Origin: Salinarchaeum laminariae
GTDB taxonomy: Archaea > Halobacteriota > Halobacteria > Halobacteriales > Salinarchaeaceae
Length of the DNA: 64,000 bases
Reading direction: 5' to 3'
Assembly (NCBI RefSeq): GCF_023204835.1
Contig: NZ_CP096270.1
Coordinates: forward strand, 310,001 to 374,000
The translations under genes and the position numbers were made by a program. Below the pieces are notes generated by a model that was not told where the DNA came from, ran no database searches, and was given only the letters and a program-made list of their open reading frames with translations. Of this stretch, positions 24,746 through 33,959 are shown in pieces (within the stretch, counting starts at the first letter, position 1; each line of letters opens with the position of its first letter).

Positions 24746-25873
24746 ATGCGGCTCCTCGGCTACGAAGTCTCTATCCCGTCGCTCGTGCTGGCCATGCTAG
24801 TGCTGGCGCTCGTTGTAGCGCTTGGCGTCAGCGTGGCGACGACCGGTGCAGCGTTTGCTCCGTACAATTCTGATTGGCAGGGTGCTTCAGATCTCCGGAC
24901 TACGGCGGACAAATCTGGGGTTACCTCTGAAATTGTGACCGAGATGGATCGATATAGGACGGTTGATGCGAACGATTCGGTTGCGTTCGTGCTGGCGCCG
25001 GAGTCTCGATCGGCCAGTGATCGCGCTACATTGCGAGCGTTCGTCGAAAAAGGCGGTCGGCTGGTGGTGGCGACGAGCGATGCAGATTCCGGCAACGAAC
25101 TGCTGGCTGGGCTCGGCACCGACGTTCGAGTCGTCGGGCCGACGTTACGCGATGATGTCGAATCGCTTCACGGTCCCGGGTTCCCGATGGTCAGTTCGAC
25201 GGCGAACCATAGCGCGGTCCGAAACACGACTGGGCTTGCGTTGAACTATGGGACCGCGCTTACGGTCAACGGTACAGCTCGGCCGATTGCGAACAGTTCC
25301 TCGTTCTCGTATCTCGACGAGGACGGCAACGAAGCTCCGAGCGAAGGTGAGTCGCTTGAGTCGCGGCCGGTGATCGCGAGTCAATCGATCGGCAATGGGG
25401 AGGTGATCGTCGTCTCAGATCCGAGCGTCTTCATCAACGTGATGCTTGATCACGATCCGAACCGTAACTTCGTTGCTAATCTGGTAGAGGACCGGAATCG
25501 TGCGTTACTGGATCGGACGAACGACGGTGTGCCACCGCTCCGGGCGGCGCTGATCTGGCTACGCGGGCATCCAGCCGGTCCAGGCCTCCTGGGCCTCGCG
25601 CTAGTCGGTTCGATTCTCGCATGGGAGCGTGGGCTGCTTCGGCGGTTCGGAGAACGCGGTCGACGCCTCCTCCCCGGTGGACGGGGCGCGGAGTCTGGGA
25701 GGGGATCGTCTCCCGGGGGGTCGCCTGGTGAGCTTGAAGCGGTTGATCGGGAAGCACTCGACGCTTATCTTGCCGATCGGTACCCGGAGTGGGAGCCCGA
25801 GCAGCGTCGGCGCGTGCTCGGTGGAGTTATCACGGACGATCTAGAACGTGACGACGATGCAACAGTCGACTGA
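24746..25873 (+). CDS. DUF4350 domain membrane protein
   Basis: A 375-residue protein: N-terminal helix (about 11-33), an external domain with a DUF4350 glutamine-amidotransferase-like fold (DSVAFVLAPES, FVEKGGRLVVATSD, NGEVIVVSDPSVFIN), a second helix near 270-290 (AGPGLLGLALVGSILAW) and an acidic cytoplasmic tail. It overlaps the MoxR gene by 17 bp (MoxR ATG 25857), evidence for one operon. DUF4350 proteins regularly accompany MoxR and DUF58 genes, probably as part of a membrane-bound complex. Substrate unknown. Confidence 0.85.
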   Translation: MRLLGYEVSIPSLVLAMLVLALVVALGVSVATTGAAFAPYNSDWQGASDLRTTADKSGVTSEIVTEMDRYRTVDANDSVAFVLAPESRSASDRATLRAFVEKGGRLVVATSDADSGNELLAGLGTDVRVVGPTLRDDVESLHGPGFPMVSSTANHSAVRNTTGLALNYGTALTVNGTARPIANSSSFSYLDEDGNEAPSEGESLESRPVIASQSIGNGEVIVVSDPSVFINVMLDHDPNRNFVANLVEDRNRALLDRTNDGVPPLRAALIWLRGHPAGPGLLGLALVGSILAWERGLLRRFGERGRRLLPGGRGAESGRGSSPGGSPGELEAVDREALDAYLADRYPEWEPEQRRRVLGGVITDDLERDDDATVD

Positions 25874-26924
25874 CCCGGCGTCAGCACACGATGCGATCCA
25901 GTCGGCGGTCGACGAGGTGCTCGTCGGCAACGACGAAATCGTTGAGCGGCTAACGATCGCACTCCTCGCCGACGGCCACGTTCTTCTTGAAGGTGTTCCG
26001 GGCGTCGCCAAGACGACGATTGCCGAGTTGTTCGCGCGTGCGACTGGGCTCGACGCGTCTCGTATTCAACTCACGCCGGACACGCTCCCCGCTGACATTA
26101 CAGGGAGCGCGATTTACCGTGAAGCGACCGGTGAGTTCGAGATTCGCAAAGGCCCAGTGTTTGCGAATCTCGTTATCGCAGACGAGATCAATCGAGCGAC
26201 GCCGAAAACGCAATCAGCATTGCTGGAGTCGATGCAGGAGCGTCGTGTAACGATCGATGGCGATCCGCACGATCTCCCGGAGCCATTTCTCGTGGTTGCC
26301 ACGCAGAACCCCATCGAGATGGAAGGGACATTCGAGCTTCCGGAGGCTCAACGTGATCGGTTCTCCTTGAAGCTGACTGTCGGTGTCCCTGACCGGGAAA
26401 TCGAGCGGTCGTTGCTGGATCGGTTCAACGATAGTCCGTCACTCGGCCCGTCGGTCGTCGATCAAGTGATCGAGCCAGGCGAGGTTCCTATGCTCCGGGA
26501 GGCAGTTGCGGATGTCCACGTCTCTGAGGCGGTTGGTGATTATCTACTTGATATCATCGAAGCGACGCGGAGTCACGATGCTGTGTCTCACGGGGCGTCG
26601 CCGCGGGCGGCGCTGCACCTGCAGGACGCTGTCAAGGCTCGAGCTGCAATTCACGGCCGAGAGTATGTTCTACCGGATGACGTAAAGGCACTCGCCCAGC
26701 CCGTTCTGGCGCATCGCGTGGTGTTGGGAACGGATGCAGCGCTGGGCAACGTTGATCCTGCGTCGCTCATCGAGGAGATTCTTGAGTCACTGGAACCGCC
26801 GAGTGCTGCGACACCGGATGCTCCTGGTGACGGATCTGAACCAGATGACTCCGAGGCGTCTCTCTCCGAGCCCGCTGCACCAGGGAGCAGTGAACAGGAG
26901 GGGTCGACGGCGAGTGAAGAGTAA
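25857..26924 (+). CDS. MoxR-family AAA+ ATPase
   Basis: A 355-residue ATPase from ATG 25857 (GTG 25848 is in frame). Walker A EGVPGVAKTT is at 45-54, Walker B LVIADEINR near 108, sensor VVATQNPIEMEGTFELPEAQ, and the MoxR-specific SPRAALHLQDAVKARA in the lid. The last 40 residues are an acidic tail. MoxR proteins act with DUF58/VWA-type proteins in assembling or activating other complexes. DUF4350 is upstream here and the DUF58 gene lies 1.5 kb beyond, on the other strand. The operon ends here and converges with the minus-strand block. Confidence 0.95.
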   Translation: MQQSTDPASAHDAIQSAVDEVLVGNDEIVERLTIALLADGHVLLEGVPGVAKTTIAELFARATGLDASRIQLTPDTLPADITGSAIYREATGEFEIRKGPVFANLVIADEINRATPKTQSALLESMQERRVTIDGDPHDLPEPFLVVATQNPIEMEGTFELPEAQRDRFSLKLTVGVPDREIERSLLDRFNDSPSLGPSVVDQVIEPGEVPMLREAVADVHVSEAVGDYLLDIIEATRSHDAVSHGASPRAALHLQDAVKARAAIHGREYVLPDDVKALAQPVLAHRVVLGTDAALGNVDPASLIEEILESLEPPSAATPDAPGDGSEPDDSEASLSEPAAPGSSEQEGSTASEE

Positions 26925-27030
26925 ATCGCAAGGGTTCGAACCCCGTGGCATCCGCCTCGTACTGCCTGGGAAGTTAGAAGCCCCCCGTTTCGGCCGCAGC
27001 GACGTGACGTCCAGGCAGCCTCGTTCGCGG

Positions 27031-27918
27031 CTACTGGTCGGCGAATTTGAATTCTAGAACCGTTGTTTCGCCATCGGTGTTGGCGACGCGCGCGTCGACT
27101 GGCCGGTCGAGTTCGACTGCGAGACCGGTTGCGATTGTTGAGATGACCGGGTGATCAGTCGTTTCGAGATTGCCGAAGGTTGGACGCTCGATCCGAACAG
27201 CGACGCCCGAGCCTGTCCGGTCAGGCGCGACAGTTGCGGAGCGGGCCAGTTCGAACTGTTCGACGACGGAGTCTGCGAGTTGGGCAGCGATGCTGCCGGG
27301 ATCGTCAGCAGGTTCGCCGGCGAGTCCCTCACGGAACGTCTGATACAGTGGTGCGCCCGTCGGAGTGAAGGCGACGCCACGCGCAGAGGCGTTTTCTGGA
27401 ACGATGAGAAGCCCGTCGAATGCGTCCGGGAGTTCGTAATCCGGCCGTTGTGGAATGAACAGGGTTGCCGTCCTGTCGTCGGTAGGGACGTAGATGTGGT
27501 CGTCTTGGAGGCCGAGTTCTGCGCTGAGCGCGTCTCGATCGGCGGCGTAGGATGCTGTGATTTTCTCACCGATCGAGGCTGCAACGAACTCCTCGGGTGT
27601 CAGCGTCCACGTCAGGAGCGCACCGAAGAGGCCGGTGCCGGCAAGCGCGAACAGCACGGTCCGCTCACCGGGCGCAATAACCGTGCCGGCGAGCGCTACA
27701 ACACCGAGTGCTGCGAGTCCAAGCGCAGTGGTGCGGTACTGACTTCGGCGCGCGGACGCGTATTCATCGCGGAGCTGCCGGTTCTCCTCTTCGAGCACGG
27801 CGAGTCTCGCACGGAGGAGTTCCGGCGACTGTGCAGACTCCGCTTCAGCCGCAGTTGCCTCCGGCTCTGCTGTGGAAGCTTCGTTCATCGCTTCAGTTTG
27901 ACTGGAAGGATTAGCCAC
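27031..27918 (-). CDS. Two-helix membrane protein with soluble C-terminal domain, last gene of the DUF58 operon
   Basis: A 295-residue protein starting at GTG 27918 (ATG 27888 possible). A coiled-coil segment (LLRARLAVLEEENRQLRDEY, about 34-53) precedes two helices (about 65-83 and 88-107), and a soluble domain of about 180 residues with TPEEFVAASIGEKI and LLIVPENASARGVAFTPTG ends the protein. It overlaps the preceding gene by 8 bp. I do not recognise the family with certainty; it appears to be a haloarchaeal component of MoxR/DUF58 clusters. Confidence 0.75.
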   Translation of the reverse strand: MANPSSQTEAMNEASTAEPEATAAEAESAQSPELLRARLAVLEEENRQLRDEYASARRSQYRTTALGLAALGVVALAGTVIAPGERTVLFALAGTGLFGALLTWTLTPEEFVAASIGEKITASYAADRDALSAELGLQDDHIYVPTDDRTATLFIPQRPDYELPDAFDGLLIVPENASARGVAFTPTGAPLYQTFREGLAGEPADDPGSIAAQLADSVVEQFELARSATVAPDRTGSGVAVRIERPTFGNLETTDHPVISTIATGLAVELDRPVDARVANTDGETTVLEFKFADQ

Positions 27919-28399
27919 GAGTCTTCACCTCCGTCGAGACCGACTGGCGTTCGATGGTCACTACGACGTACCGGTGGATACCGTACCCAATGAACGTGGC
28001 GACCAGAACCAGTGCGCCACTGGCGATCCAGAGTGACTGTGTCGCTGCCAGCCACGCCGTGCTTCCGAGCAACGCGAGAGCGAGAACACTCGTCGCGGCA
28101 AGCGCGGCTGTGGGGATGCTGGATCGAGCGAGGGGTAGGAGGAGGGTGAGTGCCATTCCTGCGACGGCCAGTGCACTGGTGAGCATCGATGCACCGGTGC
28201 CGACCACGAGAAATGCACCGAGCGTAACGATGGTGCTGGGAGACGCGACGAGCCAGGTCAGCGCGAGGAGTAGCGCAGCGACGGCGCCGTTTGGGAAGCC
28301 AGCGAGGGCGAGCCCGATCGCAGTGACGACAACGCCGGGCAGGGCGAGACGGTCCCGTCCCGCTGCTATCGTGGTAGCCTGATCGGGGGCGTAGTTCAC
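27911..28399 (-). CDS. Polytopic small membrane protein (possibly DUF7519-like)
   Basis: A 162-residue protein with about four or five hydrophobic helices between residues 20 and 150 and few charged residues. Its GTG start shares bases with the DUF58 stop (GTGA), and its own stop lies inside the next gene, so the three are translationally coupled. Proteins of this size and character occupy the same place in related clusters. No catalytic motif is visible, so a structural role in a membrane complex is the most that can be said. Confidence 0.72.
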   Translation of the reverse strand: MNYAPDQATTIAAGRDRLALPGVVVTAIGLALAGFPNGAVAALLLALTWLVASPSTIVTLGAFLVVGTGASMLTSALAVAGMALTLLLPLARSSIPTAALAATSVLALALLGSTAWLAATQSLWIASGALVLVATFIGYGIHRYVVVTIERQSVSTEVKTRG

Positions 28400-29985
28400 G
28401 TCTGTTCACCTCCGGCACTCAGGACGGCTTCAGCGATATCCCCCGGTGCAAGTTCACGCACGGTTACGCGGTCCATCGCAGTGAGTGAGTTGGCGAACTC
28501 GACGAGTTCTTCGTAGGTCTGCCGGCGCTCATCCAGGTCGGTGAGTCCGGGCCGGAACAGCGTCGGCGACGCCAGAACCACGAGGACCGTATTGTTCCCT
28601 CGGCGAGCGAGTTTCACCGTCTCGCGGAGCTCGCCTGGATGCTCGCCGTCCGTGAGGATAACGGACCAGACGCTGCCCTGGAGTCGTTCGAGGTACGTGC
28701 GGGCAGCTTGGAAAAGTGGCTCGTCGGCGACGCGATGCAGGTACGGCGTGGCGTCATCGAGAAGCGGGTTGAGATGATTTGCGAACGGTGAATCCTCCGT
28801 TGAGAGACGCCCGGCGAACTCAGCAGCACGTGCAGGGTCGCTGGAAATATTGGCAGGTCGTCCGATTCCCGCTGTCGCGTTCACCGCGGAATCAGTACTG
28901 TACCCTCCGTCCGTCGACTCGGAGATCGAGCCTGACGGCCCTTCTGAAGGAGGGGATGCCGGTTCCTGACTGCGGGAGGTAGCAGGTGAACCGCGTGCAT
29001 CCTCGGTCGAGTGCTTCTCGGTCGGTCGCAGCGACTGGATCGACTCGGCGACAGTGTCGTACTGCCCCGGTGAGTTACTTGGAGGATGCTCGACGGTTAC
29101 GCCTTCGTCACCGATGGCATAACAGCCCAGTGGGTCCCCAAGGTTACGGGCGCTTTCGACGAGCGCGAGCCCGGCGTACCGGAGGTACGCCAACGGGGTC
29201 GAACCTGGCGGGCCTTCCTCGGCGGTCGATCGGTGATCGACGAAAAGCACAGTCCGCCGATCAGTTTCAGCATCAGATTCAGTGACGTATGCGTCTCGAA
29301 GTCGAGCAGTCGCGTTCCAATCGATCTGCGAGAAGTCGTCGCCTGGATTATACGGGCGTAGCTCTGCAGGCTCGGTACCTGGACCACGACGACCGGTGTT
29401 GTGCTCACCGAAGACGGCGATTCGATCGTCGCCCTGGCCGAGGTGGGTGGTGTCGGGCTCACGAGACCGGACGTGAATCTCGGTAGTCGCAGACGCTTCG
29501 AACTCGGCCACGAACAAGCCTTGCGGATCGCTCAACGTTACCTGCGGCGGCCCGATTCGATACCGGCCAGCAACAGGGCATTCGAGCGAGATCGTGGTCT
29601 CCGCGGTGACACTATCCCCTGCAAGAGTCTCGTCGCCGGCAGCTCCGAGATGAAGTGTGAGTCTAGTCGAATCGTCGTCGACAGGCCGGGCAGCAGCCGG
29701 GATATCGATGGAGAGTTCACTGGGTAGCGGCCCGTCGGAACTGGCTGTGAGGGAAAGCTCGATCGTTTCACCGACACCCGTAGAAACCGCCGGGCCCGTC
29801 ACTGACGCGGTCACGGCGTTCCGTTCACGGCGAAGCGCAGCGACGAAGGAGAGTTGTGAACCGAGAAACCATGCGGCGAGACCGGCACCTGCCGCTAGAA
29901 GAAGTGGAGAAGCGAGAAGTGAAGCCCCGACAGCGAGTGCCACCACGCATGCAGTGGCGGCCCACCCGCGACGGGTCAGATCCAT
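28396..29985 (-). CDS. DUF58 domain protein (VWA-like), membrane anchored
   Basis: A 529-residue protein from ATG 29985 (MDLTRRGWAA). Two hydrophobic helices (about 8-45) anchor it, an Ig-like segment follows, and the DUF58 signature ELRPYNPGDDFSQIDWNATARL lies near residue 220 with VLFVDHRST after it. A Ser/Pro-rich insertion of about 100 residues (about 320-420) separates the two halves of the VWA-like fold, longer than in usual DUF58 proteins. It heads a three-gene minus-strand operon and is divergent from the Ig-like/DUF4129 gene. MoxR (25857-26924) is the likely partner ATPase. Confidence 0.9.
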   Translation of the reverse strand: MDLTRRGWAATACVVALAVGASLLASPLLLAAGAGLAAWFLGSQLSFVAALRRERNAVTASVTGPAVSTGVGETIELSLTASSDGPLPSELSIDIPAAARPVDDDSTRLTLHLGAAGDETLAGDSVTAETTISLECPVAGRYRIGPPQVTLSDPQGLFVAEFEASATTEIHVRSREPDTTHLGQGDDRIAVFGEHNTGRRGPGTEPAELRPYNPGDDFSQIDWNATARLRDAYVTESDAETDRRTVLFVDHRSTAEEGPPGSTPLAYLRYAGLALVESARNLGDPLGCYAIGDEGVTVEHPPSNSPGQYDTVAESIQSLRPTEKHSTEDARGSPATSRSQEPASPPSEGPSGSISESTDGGYSTDSAVNATAGIGRPANISSDPARAAEFAGRLSTEDSPFANHLNPLLDDATPYLHRVADEPLFQAARTYLERLQGSVWSVILTDGEHPGELRETVKLARRGNNTVLVVLASPTLFRPGLTDLDERRQTYEELVEFANSLTAMDRVTVRELAPGDIAEAVLSAGGEQT

Positions 29986-30107
29986 GGACGGGCGGAAGTA
30001 ATCGCGCCAATTGAATCTACTGGTAAGCACCGCCGATCACTAGTCGATGTGCGTGAGAACGGCTAGAGTACGCAGACACAGAGGTTAATAGGCGCGGCCA
30101 CTCACCC

Positions 30108-32150
30108 GTGGTCGTGACCGGACGTGCTCGGGCTCTGGCGTTCATCGTCGTGCTTGGAGTTCTTCTTCTCGCCGTCGGAGGCAGCGTGGCCGCCGGTGCT
30201 GCTTCCGGCACCGTCGCTCTGCAACAGGCCAACGACACCGAGACAGAAAACGATGGAGCTGACGACCCGGAACACGTCCACCCAGACGAGGGAGGCGATG
30301 ACGCTGAGGGAGAGACAGCAAATTGGCTCGAACAGCGACTCGGGGCCATGCTCTCCGACAGTGTGATCGAACTCGATCAAGGTGAGTACGAAATCGCGAG
30401 TGAATACGTCGGCGAAGACTACCAAGAGCGGCTCGAGCAGTACATCGACGTCCAGGGCGAGACCGACGGCACAACCAACGAGTACGAACAAGCCGGCCAG
30501 ACCCAGCAGGAACTCGCCTCGCTGCTGGCAGACTACGAAGAAACGCTCGCATCGTACGAAGCTGCGCGGGACAGCGGTAACGAAACTCGAGCGCGTGAAC
30601 TCGCAAGAGAGCTCGCGGAACTATCGTCCGAAATCGAAGCAGCAGGGGTCGAACTCGAGCAGACCTTTACCGTCTTGAACGGAACGTCGGGCACCGACCT
30701 GGGCGGCGCAGCAGATGCAGTGAATGGTACCGTCATGACAGTGAGGGAGGACACCGAGAATATAACCGAGGAGACGTTCGTCGCAGTCAATCTTACCGTC
30801 ACAGCGGACCGAGAGCGGATCGCTGCTGACGATCCCCTGACAATCGACGGGCGGTTGACCGACGTGAACGGGACACCGATCTCGAACGCTACAATCGCCG
30901 TTCCGGATCCAGCAGGAGCAACAACGACCACGACAGACGCCGAAGGGCGGTTCTCGATAGTTCACCGGCCCGTATTGCTCCAAGCAAATGCAACGTCGTT
31001 ACGCGTGGAGTTTCAGCCGGAAACCGCAGCACCGTATGCGAGCGCAGACGCCACCATCCCCGTTGCTGTGCAGCAGTTTACCGCAGACCTCGCAATCAAT
31101 GATGAGCCTGGTTCAAGCGCCGAGAACGTCGCCTATGGGCAGAATCTGAGCATCGAGGTGATGACGACGGTCGACGGCGAGGGTCTGGGCGGTGTGCCGG
31201 TACGTGCGACAATTGATGGAAGCCAGACGACTGAGTCGTCGTCAAATGGGTCGGTAACGCTCAATCCGGCGATCGATGTTACTGTGGGAGCCGGTGAACG
31301 AACGGTCCGGGTTGCGACGCCCTTCGAAGGTCGAGCAGTTACTTTCGAGCCGAACTCGACGACGGTCGTCGTCGAGGAGACACCAACGTCGCTATCGGTG
31401 AACGCAACGGTGAATGCAACGGGAGCAGTGACGGTTACCGGACAACTGACGACCACGAACGGGCCTGTGTCCGGCGCTGAGATTGATCTCGGCGTTACAG
31501 GCGCTCCAACGACGACGACCGCTCGGACCGACGAGACAGGCGAGTTCTCGACGATCATTGAGTCGAACGCCGAATCAGAATCGATGACGATAACAGCGGA
31601 GTTCGACGGCAGCAACTCGAACCTCCAAGAGTCTGACGCCAACACGTCAGCGACGGCAATCACAAACGATCCCGATGAAGCCGGAACGCTGCTCGGGCTC
31701 AGCAGCTTCCAATCGATGATACTGCTCGGCGTCGGAGTGCTACTGATCGCCGCCGTTGGCTGGGTCCTCTGGCAGCGAAGCGACAGTGACAACGACGATA
31801 CGGACGAAGCGCACCAGGCAGTGGACACCACCGAAGGCGAGGATCTCGGCGGCCAAGATCCAGGCACGGTGGTTGACGACGCCCGCCAGCATCTCGACGA
31901 TGATCCCATCGTAGCGACGACGCAGGCATACGGCGCTGCCCGGGCTTCAGTGGCAGATCGCGTCCCCGTGAGTGGCGGGCAGACGCACCGAGAGTTCCTG
32001 AAGACCTGTGCGGACGACGGCCTCGAGGCTGACACCGTCGAGGCGCTTCGGACGTTGACTGATCGATACGAGGCAGCGATGTACGATCCATCCGGGATCG
32101 ATATCGACGACGCTCGCGATGCGATCGACGCCGCCGAACGAGTCGCGTAG
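30108..32150 (+). CDS. Secreted/membrane-anchored Ig-like repeat protein with C-terminal DUF4129-like domain
   Basis: A 680-residue protein starting at GTG 30108 (30114 possible). Signal helix about 10-33; acidic region; a coiled coil about 115-185 (ELASLLADYEETLASYEAAR); several Ig-like/carboxypeptidase-regulatory-like modules about 225-525 (LTIDGRLTDVNGTPISNATI; VTGQLTTTNGPVSGAEI); a membrane helix about 537-556; and a cytoplasmic domain ending SGGQTHREFLK..VEALRTLTDRYEAAMYDPSG, the DUF4129 pattern found at the C-terminus of TgpA-like transglutaminases. No transglutaminase Cys-His-Asp core is visible. Many N-x-S/T sites suggest N-glycosylation. It probably belongs to the MoxR/DUF58 complex, reaching outside the cell. 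Confidence 0.82.
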   Translation: MVVTGRARALAFIVVLGVLLLAVGGSVAAGAASGTVALQQANDTETENDGADDPEHVHPDEGGDDAEGETANWLEQRLGAMLSDSVIELDQGEYEIASEYVGEDYQERLEQYIDVQGETDGTTNEYEQAGQTQQELASLLADYEETLASYEAARDSGNETRARELARELAELSSEIEAAGVELEQTFTVLNGTSGTDLGGAADAVNGTVMTVREDTENITEETFVAVNLTVTADRERIAADDPLTIDGRLTDVNGTPISNATIAVPDPAGATTTTTDAEGRFSIVHRPVLLQANATSLRVEFQPETAAPYASADATIPVAVQQFTADLAINDEPGSSAENVAYGQNLSIEVMTTVDGEGLGGVPVRATIDGSQTTESSSNGSVTLNPAIDVTVGAGERTVRVATPFEGRAVTFEPNSTTVVVEETPTSLSVNATVNATGAVTVTGQLTTTNGPVSGAEIDLGVTGAPTTTTARTDETGEFSTIIESNAESESMTITAEFDGSNSNLQESDANTSATAITNDPDEAGTLLGLSSFQSMILLGVGVLLIAAVGWVLWQRSDSDNDDTDEAHQAVDTTEGEDLGGQDPGTVVDDARQHLDDDPIVATTQAYGAARASVADRVPVSGGQTHREFLKTCADDGLEADTVEALRTLTDRYEAAMYDPSGIDIDDARDAIDAAERVA

Positions 32151-32603
32151 GGGCCGCTCGCGAAAAAGGGAGAAATATCGCCCGGACCGATCCAATTTCC
32201 CCTTTTGAATAGCGGACGGATTGATCTGCGGGCGTGGCTAGGTGAGGGTCCGCTTGAACGATGCAACGAGCCGACCGATATTCCAGCCGACCCACAGCGA
32301 CGCAGCCAGGAGTTCGGTGATGAATCCGATCATGGGGACCTGAATACAGGTACGGAAGATGGCTGGAATAGTATGATCGTATTATGTTACTGAGGTATCA
32401 GTGTGGTCTCAGTATGGTCGTTGTAGTCACGCAGCCGCGTTTCCGACTTCGAAATCGGTGGCAGTGGGACAATTCAATGGAAAGCGCCCGACAAGGAGAT
32501 CCAAATTCAGGTAAGGTGATCGTATTGCATGCTCCGCCAGACGCATCTAGAATTCTTCTGTGTACCGACTGGTTTTTGCCGGGCGGCACAAAACCGCGGA
32601 GTG
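32151..32603. other. Intergenic region between the DUF4129-like and DUF1616 genes
   Basis: Apart from the possible 31-codon peptide at 32238-32333 I see no gene. Around 32380 and 32400-32420 there are A/T-rich segments that may carry the DUF1616 promoter. No strong inverted repeat was found. Confidence 0.5.
32238..32333 (-). CDS. Possible 31-residue single-helix membrane peptide
   Basis: Minus-strand ATG at 32333 reads IGFITELLAASLWVGWNIGR, then LVASFKRTLT and TAG. One hydrophobic/amphipathic helix is followed by basic residues, a plausible small membrane protein. It is in the spacer downstream of the DUF4129-like gene, on the other strand. Reading-frame length alone is not evidence; the sensible composition is the only support. 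Confidence 0.35.
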   Translation of the reverse strand: MIGFITELLAASLWVGWNIGRLVASFKRTLT

Positions 32604-33773
32604 ATGCAACCACCGTTGCGGGCGCTTTTGCCTCGGCCGGTCCGCCGGCTGCCCGCAGATCTCGCGGCCACCATCGTGCTGACAGGGCTGACGCTTCTCG
32701 TCACGCTAGCACCGTGGCTACGCGAGACGCCGTTACGCGTGGCGCTCGGGTTACCGTTCGTGCTGTTTCTGCCGGGATACGCGTTTATCGCAGCGCTATT
32801 CCCGGAGACCGGGGCACCGCCAACAGCGTCAAACGAGGAGGCCGACGACGGGACACCGACTGCTGACGAGTCTGCGACGCCTACCACCGGGGACGACGGC
32901 GGATCTGCGGACGGGATGGCAGATACTGTCCGGGAGCGGATTACACGCCCGCCGGCAGTGACCGGGCGAGGCATCGATGGGATCGAGCGTGTTGCCCTCT
33001 CGTTTGGCCTTTCGATAGCGATCGTTCCGTTGCTCGGACTGGTGCTGAACTTCACGCCCTGGGGGATTCGGCTGCTTCCGATTCTGGTTGCCGTTGGCGG
33101 GTTCACGATTCTCGCAGCCATCGTTGCAGCGCGACGTCGGTGGCTGCTGCCACCTGAAGACCGGTTCCGCGTACCGTACCGCGAATGGTGGGCTGCCGGT
33201 CGTGCAGAGCTGTTTGATCCCGATGACCGGACCGACGCAGTGTTGAACGTAGTGCTGGTGCTCGCCGTGTTGCTGGCGGCTGGCTCCGTCGGCTACGCGG
33301 TTCTCGTGCCGGCGGAGGGCGAGGCATTCACTGAATTCTACCTGCTCACCGAAACTGACGACGGCGATCTGGTGGCCGACGGCTACCCCGAGGAGCTGGT
33401 CGTCGGTGAGCCGGCGAATATGACCGTCGGGATCGGGAACGAGGAGCACTCCCGCGAGTCGTACACGGTGGTGGTGCAGCTCCAGCGCGTCGAGGTTGTG
33501 AACGGGTCCGCAGGAGAAGGCGTGCAGAACGGCACGAACGTGACCGAGGTCGAGGTGGTTGAGCGCCAGGAACTCGACCGGATGAACGCGGATCTCGCCG
33601 ACGGTGAAACGTGGCAACAACCTCACGAAATTGTCGCCCTGGGAATGACGGGTGAGGATCGCAGGCTCAAGTACCTACTCTACCGCGGTGAACCTCCGGA
33701 AACAGTGACCGCCGAGACGGCGTACCGCGACTTGCACCTGTGGGTCGACGTCGTGGAAAGCAGCGGTGAGTGA
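32604..33773 (+). CDS. DUF1616 domain membrane protein
   Basis: A 389-residue protein from ATG 32604. Two N-terminal helices (about 22-65, with LRVALGLPFVLFLPGYAFIAALFP, the family landmark), an acidic loop, two more helices (about 130-175), a helix near 220-240, then a C-terminal external domain with Ig-like character (GEPANMTVGIGNEEHSRESY). DUF1616 proteins are common in haloarchaeal glycosylation and MoxR neighbourhoods; the role is unclear. N-x-S/T sites in the C-terminal domain suit an extracellular location. An upstream extension of 25 codons lacks family similarity. Confidence 0.85.
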   Translation: MQPPLRALLPRPVRRLPADLAATIVLTGLTLLVTLAPWLRETPLRVALGLPFVLFLPGYAFIAALFPETGAPPTASNEEADDGTPTADESATPTTGDDGGSADGMADTVRERITRPPAVTGRGIDGIERVALSFGLSIAIVPLLGLVLNFTPWGIRLLPILVAVGGFTILAAIVAARRRWLLPPEDRFRVPYREWWAAGRAELFDPDDRTDAVLNVVLVLAVLLAAGSVGYAVLVPAEGEAFTEFYLLTETDDGDLVADGYPEELVVGEPANMTVGIGNEEHSRESYTVVVQLQRVEVVNGSAGEGVQNGTNVTEVEVVERQELDRMNADLADGETWQQPHEIVALGMTGEDRRLKYLLYRGEPPETVTAETAYRDLHLWVDVVESSGE

Positions 33774-33959
33774 GAGCCAACGCAGCGGGATCGTGGGGGT
33801 AAACACCGGTCGGTGTCGTTTCGTGCGTAACCGCGTGGCTCAGTATCTGTGCAGAAGGTCCCGCATTCTATTTCGTAGCCCCGATTGCTCCACGTTCAGA
33901 ACTGCATTCTCACTGCGTTCGGCCCATTTCCGCTCACCTGCACTCGCTGCGTGGCTCTC

